From Corynebacterium bouchesdurhonense (GTDB lineage Bacteria; Actinomycetota; Actinomycetes; Mycobacteriales; Mycobacteriaceae), in the NCBI RefSeq assembly GCF_900078305.2, contig NZ_LT546028.1:360948-424947 (forward strand): a DNA stretch of 64,000 nt, given 5' to 3'. The stretch's first letter is position 1, and each line of letters opens with the position of its first letter. The translations under genes and the position numbers were made by a program. The notes under the pieces are model-generated. The model ran no database searches. It worked only from the letters and a program-made list of their open reading frames with translations, and was not told the DNA's origin. Shown piece by piece: positions 54,059 through 62,239 of this stretch.

Positions 54059-55600
54059 TTATCGGATGATCGCGGTGCCCTCCACACCCGGCCACGTGCC
54101 GTCCTCGATCATGCGGTGCTTGCGCTCCACCCAGAAGTCGGCGTTCTTGATGCCTAGGGCCTCCGGGTCGAACTGCGGGTCCCACCCGGCCTTCTTCTGC
54201 CGGCGGTAGTCCCACAGGCACTTCATGGCGGGGACCTGCAGTACCAGGATGGCCAGGATGTTCAGCCACGCGGTGGTGCCCACGCCGATGTCGCCCAGCG
54301 CCCAGGCGGTGCCCGGGGTGGTGGTCGCGCCGATCACCACGGAGACGATGATCAGGCCGCGCAGCACCCACTTGATCACCTGGCGGGCGGCGTCGTTACG
54401 CACCCAGCGCATGAGGAAGGCGTAGTTCACCTCGGCCATGTAGTAGTAGGCCAGCACGGTGGTGAAGGCGAAGAACATGATGGCCAGGGCCACGAAGGAC
54501 GGGCCGACGCCGCTGGCGAAGGAGTCGAGCGCGGACTGGACGAAGCCGGGGCCGACCGCCACGCCGTCGGGCAGCGAGCCGGCGTAGCGCACCGCCCCGT
54601 CCTCGGACTGGCCGTCGAAGACCTTGTACATGTCCGTGGACAGGATGATGAAGGCGGTGGCGGTGCAGACGAAGAGGGTGTCCACGTACACGGCGAAGGA
54701 CTGCACAAAGCCCTGCTTGGCCGGGTGGGACACCTCTGCCGCGGCGGCGGACTGCGGGCCGGTGCCCTGGCCCGCCTCGTTGGAGTAGATGCCGCGCTTG
54801 ACACCCCACATGATGGCCGCGCCGAGCATGCCGGAGAACGCCGCCTCCTTGTCAAAGGCGGAGCGGAAGATCATGGCGAACACGTCCGGCACCTCGGAGG
54901 CGTTGGCCACCATGATCACAATGGCCATGATGATGTAGATCACCGCCATGAACGGCACCACCAGGGAGGCGAAGTTGGCAATGCGCTTTACCCCGCCGAT
55001 GATGATAAAGGCAAGCAGCAGCGCCATCACCGCCGCGGAGACCCAGGTGGACACGCCCCAGGCGTTCTCCACGGCGGCGGCCACGCCGTTGGCCTGGATG
55101 CCGGGCAGGAAGTAGGACGTGGCAAGGATCATGCAGATGGCAAAGAAGATGGCGTAGCCCAGCGCGAACGGGCGCGCCGCGGTGTGGCGGTACGCCTTCT
55201 CAATGTAGTAGGCAGGCCCGCCGCGGTACTCGCCCGTGTCCTGGTCGCGCTCCTTATATATCTGCGCCAAGCAGCACTCCACGTACGAGGTGGCGGAACC
55301 GAGGAACGCCACGATCCACATCCAGAACACCGCGCCCGGCCCGCCGAAGGCGATCGCGGTGGCCACGCCGGCGATGTTGCCCACGCCCACCCGCCCCGCA
55401 AGGGAGATCATCAGGGACTGGAAGGAGGAGATGCCGGCCTCTGAGCTCTCCCCCTCGCGCAGCTGCTTGAGCATGTCCGGAATGCACCGCACCTGCATGA
55501 ACAGGGTCGCGGCGGTGAAGTACACGCCCGCGCCGAGGCACAGGTACACCAGCCACTGGGACCAGATGATGCCGTTGAGGGTGTCAAGGAATGCTGCCAC
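54059..55600 (-). CDS. Alanine/glycine:cation symporter (AGCS family)
   Basis: Encodes 513 residues from GTG 55600 with GAAGGAG upstream; longer open frames reach into non-coding sequence. About eleven membrane helices. Family motifs GRVGVGNIAGVATAIAFGGPG near residue 70 and GVKRGIYSNEAGQGTGP near 290 identify a sodium- or proton-coupled alanine/glycine importer. Single gene; an intergenic dispersed motif and a repeat element lie upstream. Confidence 0.92.
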   Translation of the reverse strand: MAAFLDTLNGIIWSQWLVYLCLGAGVYFTAATLFMQVRCIPDMLKQLREGESSEAGISSFQSLMISLAGRVGVGNIAGVATAIAFGGPGAVFWMWIVAFLGSATSYVECCLAQIYKERDQDTGEYRGGPAYYIEKAYRHTAARPFALGYAIFFAICMILATSYFLPGIQANGVAAAVENAWGVSTWVSAAVMALLLAFIIIGGVKRIANFASLVVPFMAVIYIIMAIVIMVANASEVPDVFAMIFRSAFDKEAAFSGMLGAAIMWGVKRGIYSNEAGQGTGPQSAAAAEVSHPAKQGFVQSFAVYVDTLFVCTATAFIILSTDMYKVFDGQSEDGAVRYAGSLPDGVAVGPGFVQSALDSFASGVGPSFVALAIMFFAFTTVLAYYYMAEVNYAFLMRWVRNDAARQVIKWVLRGLIIVSVVIGATTTPGTAWALGDIGVGTTAWLNILAILVLQVPAMKCLWDYRRQKKAGWDPQFDPEALGIKNADFWVERKHRMIEDGTWPGVEGTAIIR

Positions 55601-55908
55601 CGGAACTCCTTCGGAAGGTGAGTAATTTACCAGGAAATGTAAACCATTCACCTTGCGCTGCGGGCCGTTTTCGGGGCTTTTGCTTGTCGACGCCCCCCCT
55701 CTAACCACATCCTTCCCGCCCGCCGAGAACCGGCGGCCGAGGGCCGGGCGCCGTGGCGGCGGAGACCAAGGAGACAAACAGGCATATTCGGTTGCGCCCC
55801 GGCAAGGGTCAAACCGGCATATCCCCAGGTCAGATTTTCCCGGGAGGCAATATGCCTGTTTGGAATATGCCTGTTTGCGCCAATATGCTTGTTTGTGCCG
55901 CTACGCCC
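55601..55908. other. Intergenic region with dispersed motif and repeat element copy 2
   Basis: About 300 bases between the symporter start and the DUF5926 stop. They contain the symporter promoter (not resolved), a well-formed dispersed motif at 55682-55693 framed by GGGGCTTTT and CCCCCC, and repeat element copy 2 at 55776-55895. No gene is seen. Confidence 0.7.
55776..55895. repeat. Intergenic repeat element, copy 2 (AATATGCCTGTTTG units)
   Basis: Reverse units at 55776 (CAAACAGGCATATT) and 55810 (CAAACCGGCATATC), a central CCC-AGGTCAGATTTTCCC-GGG hairpin, then forward units at 55849, 55864 and 55882. Order, orientation and the AGGTCAG-TTTTC loop match copy 1 at 31255-31449, though the stem bases differ. 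It lies just beyond the 3' end of the DUF5926 gene. Confidence 0.88.
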
Positions 55909-56829
55909 CTAGATCGTGACCTGCCGCGACTTGATGTTGTCCAGCTGCTTGCGCTCCTCGGCGTTCAGCTGCGCGGCGTTGCCGTACTCGGCTTCGATGC
56001 TGGCGTTCAGGGAGCTCAGCGCCGCGGCGTAGCTCTGGGCGTCCACGGCCGGGTCCAGGTCCCACACGGGGACCACCACGCCGTGGGTGCGGAATGCCCC
56101 GGCGAACTTGGTGCCCTCGCCCAGGGTGAGCTCGCCGCGGGCCGCGATGCGCGCCAGGGCCGAGAGCATCTGGTTCTCGTTCTCCTCCGGGCGCACCCAG
56201 CGGATGTGGGCCTTGCCGCCGCCCGGGTTCACCCACCACACCGAGCCCGGCGCGTCCACCTTCACCTGGGTGGACGGCATCACCGCCTCGTTCGCGCGGC
56301 CGAGCGCCTGGCGCACCTCGGGCGGCAGCTGGGCGCCCTCGGCGAACCACCAGTTGAAGTCGCTGTGCTCGTGGATGGTGAGCTGGGCGGTTGCGTCGAT
56401 AAGCGAGGAAAGCTCCGGCTGGGTACCGTCCGCGGCCGTAGACTGCAGGCTCTCGCCCGGCTCCGCACCGGCCGCCCAGGCAAGGGCGTAGGCGAGGTCC
56501 CGGCCGGGGTTCTGCGAGTGTGAGCCGACCTGGAGAGCCACGAAGCGCTCGCCGCCGTCCTCGGCGGGGCGCACCATGGCGGCGCCGGCGCCCGGCAGCA
56601 CGGTGACCAGGTTCACCGGCACGCCGCCCACCTCGAGCTGCGCCACGGCGGAGGGCACGAACTCCTGCAGCGCGATCAGGTCCGCCTCCATGGCCAGCCC
56701 GCCGAAGGGGCGCGGGTCCTTGGCCAGCGCCTCGCGCTCGGCGGCGCGGGCGGCGAGCTTGGCCTGACGGCGGCTCATGCCCTCGGGCAGGTCAGCGGTG
56801 TCGTTCTTCTTGCGGTTCTTCTTTGCCAT
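55909..56829 (-). CDS. DUF5926-family protein
   Basis: Encodes 306 residues with a basic N-terminus (MAKKNRKKND, then RRQAKLAARAAE) and a soluble domain with HEHSDFNWWFAEGAQLP near residue 155 and GAFRTHGVVVPVWDLDP near 245, characteristic of actinobacterial DUF5926. No membrane segment. It has often been annotated as a topoisomerase-like protein without evidence. Function unknown. The dispersed motif (56393) encodes SLIDA. Confidence 0.85.
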   Translation of the reverse strand: MAKKNRKKNDTADLPEGMSRRQAKLAARAAEREALAKDPRPFGGLAMEADLIALQEFVPSAVAQLEVGGVPVNLVTVLPGAGAAMVRPAEDGGERFVALQVGSHSQNPGRDLAYALAWAAGAEPGESLQSTAADGTQPELSSLIDATAQLTIHEHSDFNWWFAEGAQLPPEVRQALGRANEAVMPSTQVKVDAPGSVWWVNPGGGKAHIRWVRPEENENQMLSALARIAARGELTLGEGTKFAGAFRTHGVVVPVWDLDPAVDAQSYAAALSSLNASIEAEYGNAAQLNAEERKQLDNIKSRQVTI

Positions 56830-56860
56830 GGCGCCAAAGTCTACGGCACCGCCCGCCCCC

Positions 56861-57604
56861 TCAGTCCGCGGCGAGAGTCTCAGGCGCCAGGGTCTCCAGC
56901 GCCAGCTCGGGCAGGTCCGTGACCATTACGTCCACGCCGCGGTCCGCGCACCACCGCATCTCCCGCGGGGTGTTCACGGTCCACGTGTACGTCTTCAGCC
57001 CCCGGTAGCCCAAAAGCTCCGGCTTCGCCTGCAGGTGCCCCAGGGACGGCCCCACGCCAACGGGCCGCGAGAACATCCGGTTGGTGGGGTTGAACCGCAG
57101 CTCGCGCAGCCGGAACAAATAAAAGGTCTCCAGCTCTGGGGCGAACTGCGTGAAGTAGCGCACTGCCTTGTGGGAGAAGGACACCACGTGCACGCGCTCC
57201 GCGTCCCACAGGTGGTTGTAGCGCAGCACGCGCAGCGTCTGCTCGTCCACCTCCGGGCCGTACACCGTGGGGTGCTTCGTCTCGATGTAGATGTGCTTGT
57301 CGGGGTAGTCCTGCATGAGTTCAAGGAGTTCGTCGAGAAGCAAAATGCGCTGCGGATCCTCTTCAGTGCCCGCGTTGAGCTCCCGCAGCTGAGCCCAGTC
57401 CATGCGCGAGACCGTGCCGTGGCCGTTCGTGGTCCGGTTCACGGCCGCGTCGTGGAAAACCACTAGCTTCTGGTCCCGGGTCAGCCGCACGTCGCACTCG
57501 ACGCCGTGGATCGGCAGCTTCAGCGCCTCCTCGAACGCCCTCCTGGTCAGCTCCGGGTACACGCCCGAGTAGCCGCGATGCGCCACAATCTTCGTTCCGC
57601 TCAC
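56861..57604 (-). CDS. glpQ: Glycerophosphodiester phosphodiesterase
   Basis: Encodes 247 residues from GTG 57604 (VSGTKIVAHRGYSG). GDPD motifs: HRG at residues 9-11, ECDVRLTRDQKLVVFHD near 40, and IYIETKHP near 105. The usual PENT after HRG reads PELT here. It releases glycerol-3-phosphate from glycerophosphodiesters; no signal peptide, so cytosolic. Divergent from the alpha/beta-hydrolase gene. A dispersed-motif variant at 57330 encodes LLLDE. Confidence 0.88.
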   Translation of the reverse strand: MSGTKIVAHRGYSGVYPELTRRAFEEALKLPIHGVECDVRLTRDQKLVVFHDAAVNRTTNGHGTVSRMDWAQLRELNAGTEEDPQRILLLDELLELMQDYPDKHIYIETKHPTVYGPEVDEQTLRVLRYNHLWDAERVHVVSFSHKAVRYFTQFAPELETFYLFRLRELRFNPTNRMFSRPVGVGPSLGHLQAKPELLGYRGLKTYTWTVNTPREMRWCADRGVDVMVTDLPELALETLAPETLAAD

Positions 57605-57650
57605 CCTTGCCAGGTTAGGCCCGCCGCGCGCGTGAGCGAGTTTTGGGACA

Positions 57651-59576
57651 ATGAGCTTCGTGCTTTTCGACGCCCCCTTCACCACCTCGTCCCGCCGCCC
57701 CGCACTACGCGACGCCATCAACGCCGTCGACCGCGCGCGCCGGCGCTACTCCGTGAGCCGCGACGGCATCCTCGCCGCCCCCGTGGCCGCGCTGCAGGTC
57801 TTCGCGGACCTCACCCCGGCGCTCCGCCTGCGCGGCCTCCAGCGCCTGCCGCAGAGCTTCCGCGCGGGCGCGCTCGGCGCCGAGGTGGCCACCTGGGGCG
57901 CGGTCTCGCCCTCCCTGCTGCCCCACAACTGGTGGACCACCACCGCAAACGTGGCGGTACTCCAGGGCATCGGGCACGGCATCGCCACCGCCGTGGCCCA
58001 GGTGCTGCGCCCCGCCGGCGTGGGCCGGCGCGGACCGCTGCCCACGCCCGTGCGCGTGGCCATGAGCGGGGTGACCGTGACCGTCTACGGCCTTTCCATG
58101 CACCGCAGCAGCAAGCAGGAAAAGTTGGTGGAGGTGGAGGGCGAGAGCCGCGGCAGCCTCGAGACCATCGTCGGACTCACCCTCGGCACCGTGGGCTACG
58201 GCTCGCTGCTGGCGCTGGGCGAGGTGATCCAGACCTTCATCGACGCGCTCAATACGCTGCTGGGGCGCCGCCTACCGCCCGTCACCTCCTGGCCGCTGGC
58301 CGTGCTCGGCGGCGCCGGCTTCATCTTCCTCTTCGCGGACCGGTTGGTCATCCGCCAGGGCTTCTCCCGCATCTCGCGCCAGGCCCAGGAGCTGGACCGG
58401 GCGTTCATGCGCGGTGCCCAGCGCCCAACCGAGCCCGAGCGCTCCGGCTCCCCCGCCTCCACCGTGGCGTGGGACTCGCTCGGGCGCCAGGGCCGCGCGC
58501 TGGTGGCGGGCGGGCCCCGCAAGCGCGACATCGAGCGCGTCCTCGGCACGGGCGAGGCGAAGGAGCCCATCCGCATCTTCATCGGTTTGCACGACCTTGA
58601 CGCGGAGGCCGCACCGGACTTCGAGGCGATGGCGCAGGAGGCGGTGGCGGAGATGCACCGCACCGGCGCGTTCGAGCGCCGCCACATCGCCGTGATGTCC
58701 GCCGCCGGCACCGGCTGGATCAATGACTTCCACACCTCCGGGCTGGAGTTTGTCACCCGCGGAGACTGCGCCATCGTGGCCGTGCAGTACTCCTTCCTGC
58801 CGTCGGCCTACTCCTACGTGGCGGACCACGAGTCCCCCGTGCGCTCCTCGCGCGCCCTCGTGGAGGCGATCCGCGCCGAGATGGCCAAGCTGGACGCGGG
58901 TGCCGCGCCCAAGCTGTACGTGGGCGGCGAATCCCTGGGGGCCTACGGCGTCTCCGATGTTTTCGAGAGCGTGGACGAGTTTCTGAGCGACACCTGCGGC
59001 GGCGTCTTCACCGGCGTGCCTGGCTTCGCCCGCAACCACAGCGCACTCACCCGCGCGCGCGAGGAGGGCTCCCCGCAGCGTCTCCCGCTTGTCGACGGCG
59101 GCCGCCACGCCCGCTTCGTCGCCCACCCCGACCACCTCGAGCACGACTACCAGGGCAACCCCTACGCCCGCACGTGGGAGGAGCCGCGCTACGTCTTCGC
59201 CCAGCACGCCTCCGACCCGGTGGTGTGGTGGGAACCGAGCTTGATCTGGCGCGCCCCGGACTGGCTGAAGGAGCCGGGCTCGCGCGACCGCCCCGCCCCG
59301 CGCGCCCAGCGCCTCGACGTGCTCAACTCCCTGCGCTGGATGCCCGTGGTGACCTGGTGGCAGGTGGCGATTGACCAGCTGGTGTCCAAGAACGTGCCCT
59401 CGCCTCACGGGCACAACTACCACGACGAGACAGTGGCGTACTGGAACGCCGTGGTTCACGGCGAGGGCGCGGGCCTGAGCCGCGGCGAGATCGAGCGCGC
59501 CGCCGAGTGGATCCACAACGACGCCACCAAGCTGCGCAAACCCTCCGGCGGCTTCCCCTCAAAGTACGGGTACTAA
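57651..59576 (+). CDS. Alpha/beta-hydrolase-family membrane protein
   Basis: Encodes 641 residues. The N-terminal part has about four to five membrane helices (to residue 240); the C-terminal part is a hydrolase domain with LYVGGESLGAYGVSDVFES near residue 425 (nucleophile Ser in GESLG) and a final SPHGHNYHDE near 605 with the likely catalytic His. Matches the paired alpha/beta-hydrolase N- and C-terminal Pfam families of actinobacterial membrane proteins. Substrate unknown; a lipid is plausible. The proposed start region (FVLFDAP) is itself made by a dispersed-motif copy (57662), so the true start could be downstream. Confidence 0.8.
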   Translation: MSFVLFDAPFTTSSRRPALRDAINAVDRARRRYSVSRDGILAAPVAALQVFADLTPALRLRGLQRLPQSFRAGALGAEVATWGAVSPSLLPHNWWTTTANVAVLQGIGHGIATAVAQVLRPAGVGRRGPLPTPVRVAMSGVTVTVYGLSMHRSSKQEKLVEVEGESRGSLETIVGLTLGTVGYGSLLALGEVIQTFIDALNTLLGRRLPPVTSWPLAVLGGAGFIFLFADRLVIRQGFSRISRQAQELDRAFMRGAQRPTEPERSGSPASTVAWDSLGRQGRALVAGGPRKRDIERVLGTGEAKEPIRIFIGLHDLDAEAAPDFEAMAQEAVAEMHRTGAFERRHIAVMSAAGTGWINDFHTSGLEFVTRGDCAIVAVQYSFLPSAYSYVADHESPVRSSRALVEAIRAEMAKLDAGAAPKLYVGGESLGAYGVSDVFESVDEFLSDTCGGVFTGVPGFARNHSALTRAREEGSPQRLPLVDGGRHARFVAHPDHLEHDYQGNPYARTWEEPRYVFAQHASDPVVWWEPSLIWRAPDWLKEPGSRDRPAPRAQRLDVLNSLRWMPVVTWWQVAIDQLVSKNVPSPHGHNYHDETVAYWNAVVHGEGAGLSRGEIERAAEWIHNDATKLRKPSGGFPSKYGY

Positions 59577-59584
59577 AGCGGGAC

Positions 59585-60226
59585 TTAGATCCCGCAGGCC
59601 ACGCCGGTGGAGTGGTGCGGGCAGTACCCGTTCGGCACCTTGTGCAGGTACTGCTGGTGCTCGTCCTCGGCGAGGTAATAGTCCGCGCCCGCGCGGACCT
59701 CGGTGGTGATGTCCCCGTATCCGGCACTGGCCAGGGACTGCTCGTACTCCCCGATCCACCGGCGGATCTGCTCGGCTTCCTCCTCCGTGTCGGTGAAGAA
59801 GGCGGAGCGGTACTGCGTGCCCACGTCGTTGCCCTGGCGGTAGCCCTGGGTCGGGTCGTGCGCCTCGAGCGCCGTGCGCACGATCTCCTTCAGCTCCAGC
59901 TTCGCCGGGTCATAAACCACCTCCACCAGCTCCACGTGGTTGGTCTGCCCGGTACACACCTCGCGGTACGTGGGGTTTTCGGTCACGCCCCCGCCGTAGC
60001 CCACGGAGGTGGAGTCCACGCCCTCGAGCTCCCAGAACATCTTCTCCGCGCCCCAGAAGCAGCCGATGCCCACCAGGATGCGGCGCTGCTCCGGCTTCCA
60101 CGGTCCCGTGATCGGGGTGCCCAGCACGGCGTGCGGGCCCGGGTTGGCCAAGATCGGCTCGCTGCGGCCCGGCAGGGCCTGCTCCGGGGCGACAAGCTTC
60201 GGTTCAGGGGCAAAAAGGAATCCCAT
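59585..60226 (-). CDS. msrA: Peptide-methionine (S)-S-oxide reductase
   Basis: Encodes 213 residues from ATG 60226 (MGFLFAPEPK). The catalytic Cys is in GIGCFWGAEKMFWE near residue 54, with GYGGGVTENPTYREVCTGQTNHVE after it; a C-terminal Cys (TGVACGI) can resolve the disulfide. Repairs oxidised methionine. Divergent from sodA, forming an oxidative-stress pair. Confidence 0.95.
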   Translation of the reverse strand: MGFLFAPEPKLVAPEQALPGRSEPILANPGPHAVLGTPITGPWKPEQRRILVGIGCFWGAEKMFWELEGVDSTSVGYGGGVTENPTYREVCTGQTNHVELVEVVYDPAKLELKEIVRTALEAHDPTQGYRQGNDVGTQYRSAFFTDTEEEAEQIRRWIGEYEQSLASAGYGDITTEVRAGADYYLAEDEHQQYLHKVPNGYCPHHSTGVACGI

Positions 60227-60329
60227 ACCCGCCATAACGCCCCAGGCAGCCCGCCTGTTCCCCCCGGGCCGCGCAAAAGTGTCTACCATGGGGCCCGTCA
60301 ACCGAACGCAAGCGAAAGGACTTACCACC

Positions 60330-60932
60330 ATGGCTGTTTACGAGCTTCCGGAACTCCCCTACGCGTACGACGCGCTTGAGCCGCACATCTCCGCGGAGAT
60401 TATGCAGCTGCACCACGACAAGCACCACGCAACCTACGTTGCCGGCGCCAACGCCGCGCTCGACGCCCTCGAGGCAGAGCGCAACGGCGAGGCCAACCCG
60501 GACCGCCTGCGCGCGCTGTCTAAGAACCTCGCGTTCAACCTGGGTGGCCACACCAACCACTCCATCTTCTGGAAGAACATGGCACCAAACGCCGGCGGCA
60601 ACCCCACCGGTGAGATCGCCGAGGCCATCGACCGCGACTTCGGCTCCTTCGAGGCCTTTAAGAAGCAGTTCTCCGGCGTGGCCACCGGCCTGCAGGGCTC
60701 CGGCTGGGCCGTGCTCGGCTACGACCACATCGCTGGCCGCCTGATTATCCAGCAGCTGACTGACCAGCAGGGCAACGTCTCCGTGGACTTCACCCCGGTG
60801 CTCATGCTCGACATGTGGGAGCACGCCTTCTACCTCCAGTACAAGAACGTCAAGGCCGACTACGTCGAGGCTTGGTGGAACGTTGTGAACTGGGCCGACG
60901 TGAACGAGCGCTACGCAAAGGCCGCCGCCTAA
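60330..60932 (+). CDS. sodA: Superoxide dismutase (Mn/Fe)
   Basis: Encodes 200 residues. Metal ligands: His27 in QLHHDKHHATYV, His in GGHTNHSIFW near 76, and DMWEHAFYLQY near 160 (Asp, His). Gly and Gln residues around GLQGSGWAVLGYD suit the Mn form, as in C. glutamicum. No signal peptide. Ribosome site GCGAAAGGA; a strong terminator follows. Confidence 0.97.
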   Translation: MAVYELPELPYAYDALEPHISAEIMQLHHDKHHATYVAGANAALDALEAERNGEANPDRLRALSKNLAFNLGGHTNHSIFWKNMAPNAGGNPTGEIAEAIDRDFGSFEAFKKQFSGVATGLQGSGWAVLGYDHIAGRLIIQQLTDQQGNVSVDFTPVLMLDMWEHAFYLQYKNVKADYVEAWWNVVNWADVNERYAKAAA

Positions 60933-60958
60933 GCGCTCTCAGCGTTTATCGCGCATAC

Positions 60959-60994
60959 ACCGGCACCCGCCCCCGCGGCGGATGCCGGTTTTTT
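60959..60994 (+). terminator. Rho-independent terminator of sodA
   Basis: Stem ACCGGCA / TGCCGGT (60959-60965 and 60983-60989) is followed by a T tract, 26 nt after the sodA stop. The loop is GC-rich and could extend the stem. Confidence 0.88.
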
Positions 60995-61031
60995 GTTGCG
61001 CCGGGTCGCAGGCAGGGCCACCATGGTCTGC

Positions 61032-62237
61032 ATGGCCGGGACAGGTGAGCAGCGGGAAGCGATACGCAGGGGCACACCCGAGTACCGGCGGGCCACGGTG
61101 GGGATGCTGTTTGTGGGCCTGGCCATTTTCTCCTGCCTCTACTCCACCCAGGCGCTGCTGCCCACGCTCACTGAGGCGCTGGGCGTGAGCCCGTCGCAGG
61201 CCGCGCTCACTGTCTCGGCGGCGACCGGCGCGTTGGCAGTGTGCGTGGTGCCGGCATCGATCCTCTCAGAGAAGTTCGGGCGCGGCCGGGTGCTCACCAT
61301 CTCCGCCGCGGCCGCCACCGCCATGGGCCTCGTCCTGCCGCTGAGCCAGTCCATCGGGCAGATGATCGCGCTACGCGCCCTGCAGGGCGTGCTCATCGCC
61401 GGCACGCCGGCGGTAGCCATGGCGTGGCTGAGTGAAGAGATCGACGAGCGAGACCTGCCCAGGGCCATGGGCCTCTACATCGCCGGCAACACCGTTGGCG
61501 GGCTAATGGGCAGGCTCGTGCCCGCGTTCGTGCTGGAGGTGGCGTCGTGGCGGTGGGCGCTCATGGTCAGCGGCACGGTGAGCTTCGCGCTCGCCGCGGC
61601 CGCGTGGTGGATGCTGCCGGAGCAGCGCAACTTTCGCCCGAAGGCCTCGATCCGGCCCGGCGCGGAGATAAAGGCGGTGGCGCGCCACCTGGCCAACCCC
61701 CGCTTGGTGGCCCTGGCCGCGTGCGGCTTCATCGGCATGGGCGTGTTCGTGTCCATGTACAACTTCTTCGGCTACCGGGCGATCCACGACTTCGGCCTCC
61801 CGCCGGCGCTGGCGGGGCTGACCTTTGTGATGTACCTGTCCGGCACGTGGTCCAGCGCCCGGGCGGGCACCTTCATCTCCCGGTTCGGCCGCGGCCGCGT
61901 GGTGCTCGCCGGGGCGGTGCTCATGCTCGTCGGCGCGCTCATCGGGGCGAGCCACCACTTGGGGCTCACGCTCGCGGGCCTGCTCGTGTTCACGGCCAGC
62001 TTCTTCGCCGTCCACTCCACCGCGTCCGGGTGGGTGGGGCAGATCGCTGAGCGGGACCGCGCGGAGGCCTCCAGCCTGTACGTCTTCTCCTACTACCTCG
62101 GGTCTTCGGTGCTCGGCGCGCTCACCGGCCGGGCCTTCGAGGCGCTGCCGTGGGCGGGCTTCGTCGGTGTGCTCGCCGGGCTGTTGGGGGTATTGACGCT
62201 GGTGGCGGGGTGGTTGGCGTACCGGGAGCGTCGCTAA
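61032..62237 (+). CDS. MFS-family exporter
   Basis: Encodes 401 residues from ATG 61032 (MAGTGEQ); ATG 61023 or an earlier start inside the sodA terminator are less likely. Twelve membrane helices. MFS motif A-like KFGRGRVLTI after TM2 and a second SRFGRGRVVLAG in the C-half; ALRALQGVLIAGTPAVAMAWL is typical of drug or sugar efflux members. Substrate unknown. Ends AYRERR with a TAA supplied by a dispersed-motif copy, overlapping the stop of the convergent gene by 4 bp. Confidence 0.85.
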   Translation: MAGTGEQREAIRRGTPEYRRATVGMLFVGLAIFSCLYSTQALLPTLTEALGVSPSQAALTVSAATGALAVCVVPASILSEKFGRGRVLTISAAAATAMGLVLPLSQSIGQMIALRALQGVLIAGTPAVAMAWLSEEIDERDLPRAMGLYIAGNTVGGLMGRLVPAFVLEVASWRWALMVSGTVSFALAAAAWWMLPEQRNFRPKASIRPGAEIKAVARHLANPRLVALAACGFIGMGVFVSMYNFFGYRAIHDFGLPPALAGLTFVMYLSGTWSSARAGTFISRFGRGRVVLAGAVLMLVGALIGASHHLGLTLAGLLVFTASFFAVHSTASGWVGQIAERDRAEASSLYVFSYYLGSSVLGALTGRAFEALPWAGFVGVLAGLLGVLTLVAGWLAYRERR

Positions 62238-62239
62238 GC
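62228..62239 (-). repeat. Dispersed motif copy carrying both convergent stop codons
   Basis: GCGTCGCTAAGC with GGAGC before and AAAAAGCTCC after. The sequence CTAA in it gives TAA to the plus-strand MFS gene (62235-62237) and TAG to the minus-strand nuclease gene (62234-62236). GGAGC and GCTCC can pair, so transcripts of both strands would end in a small hairpin. Confidence 0.85.
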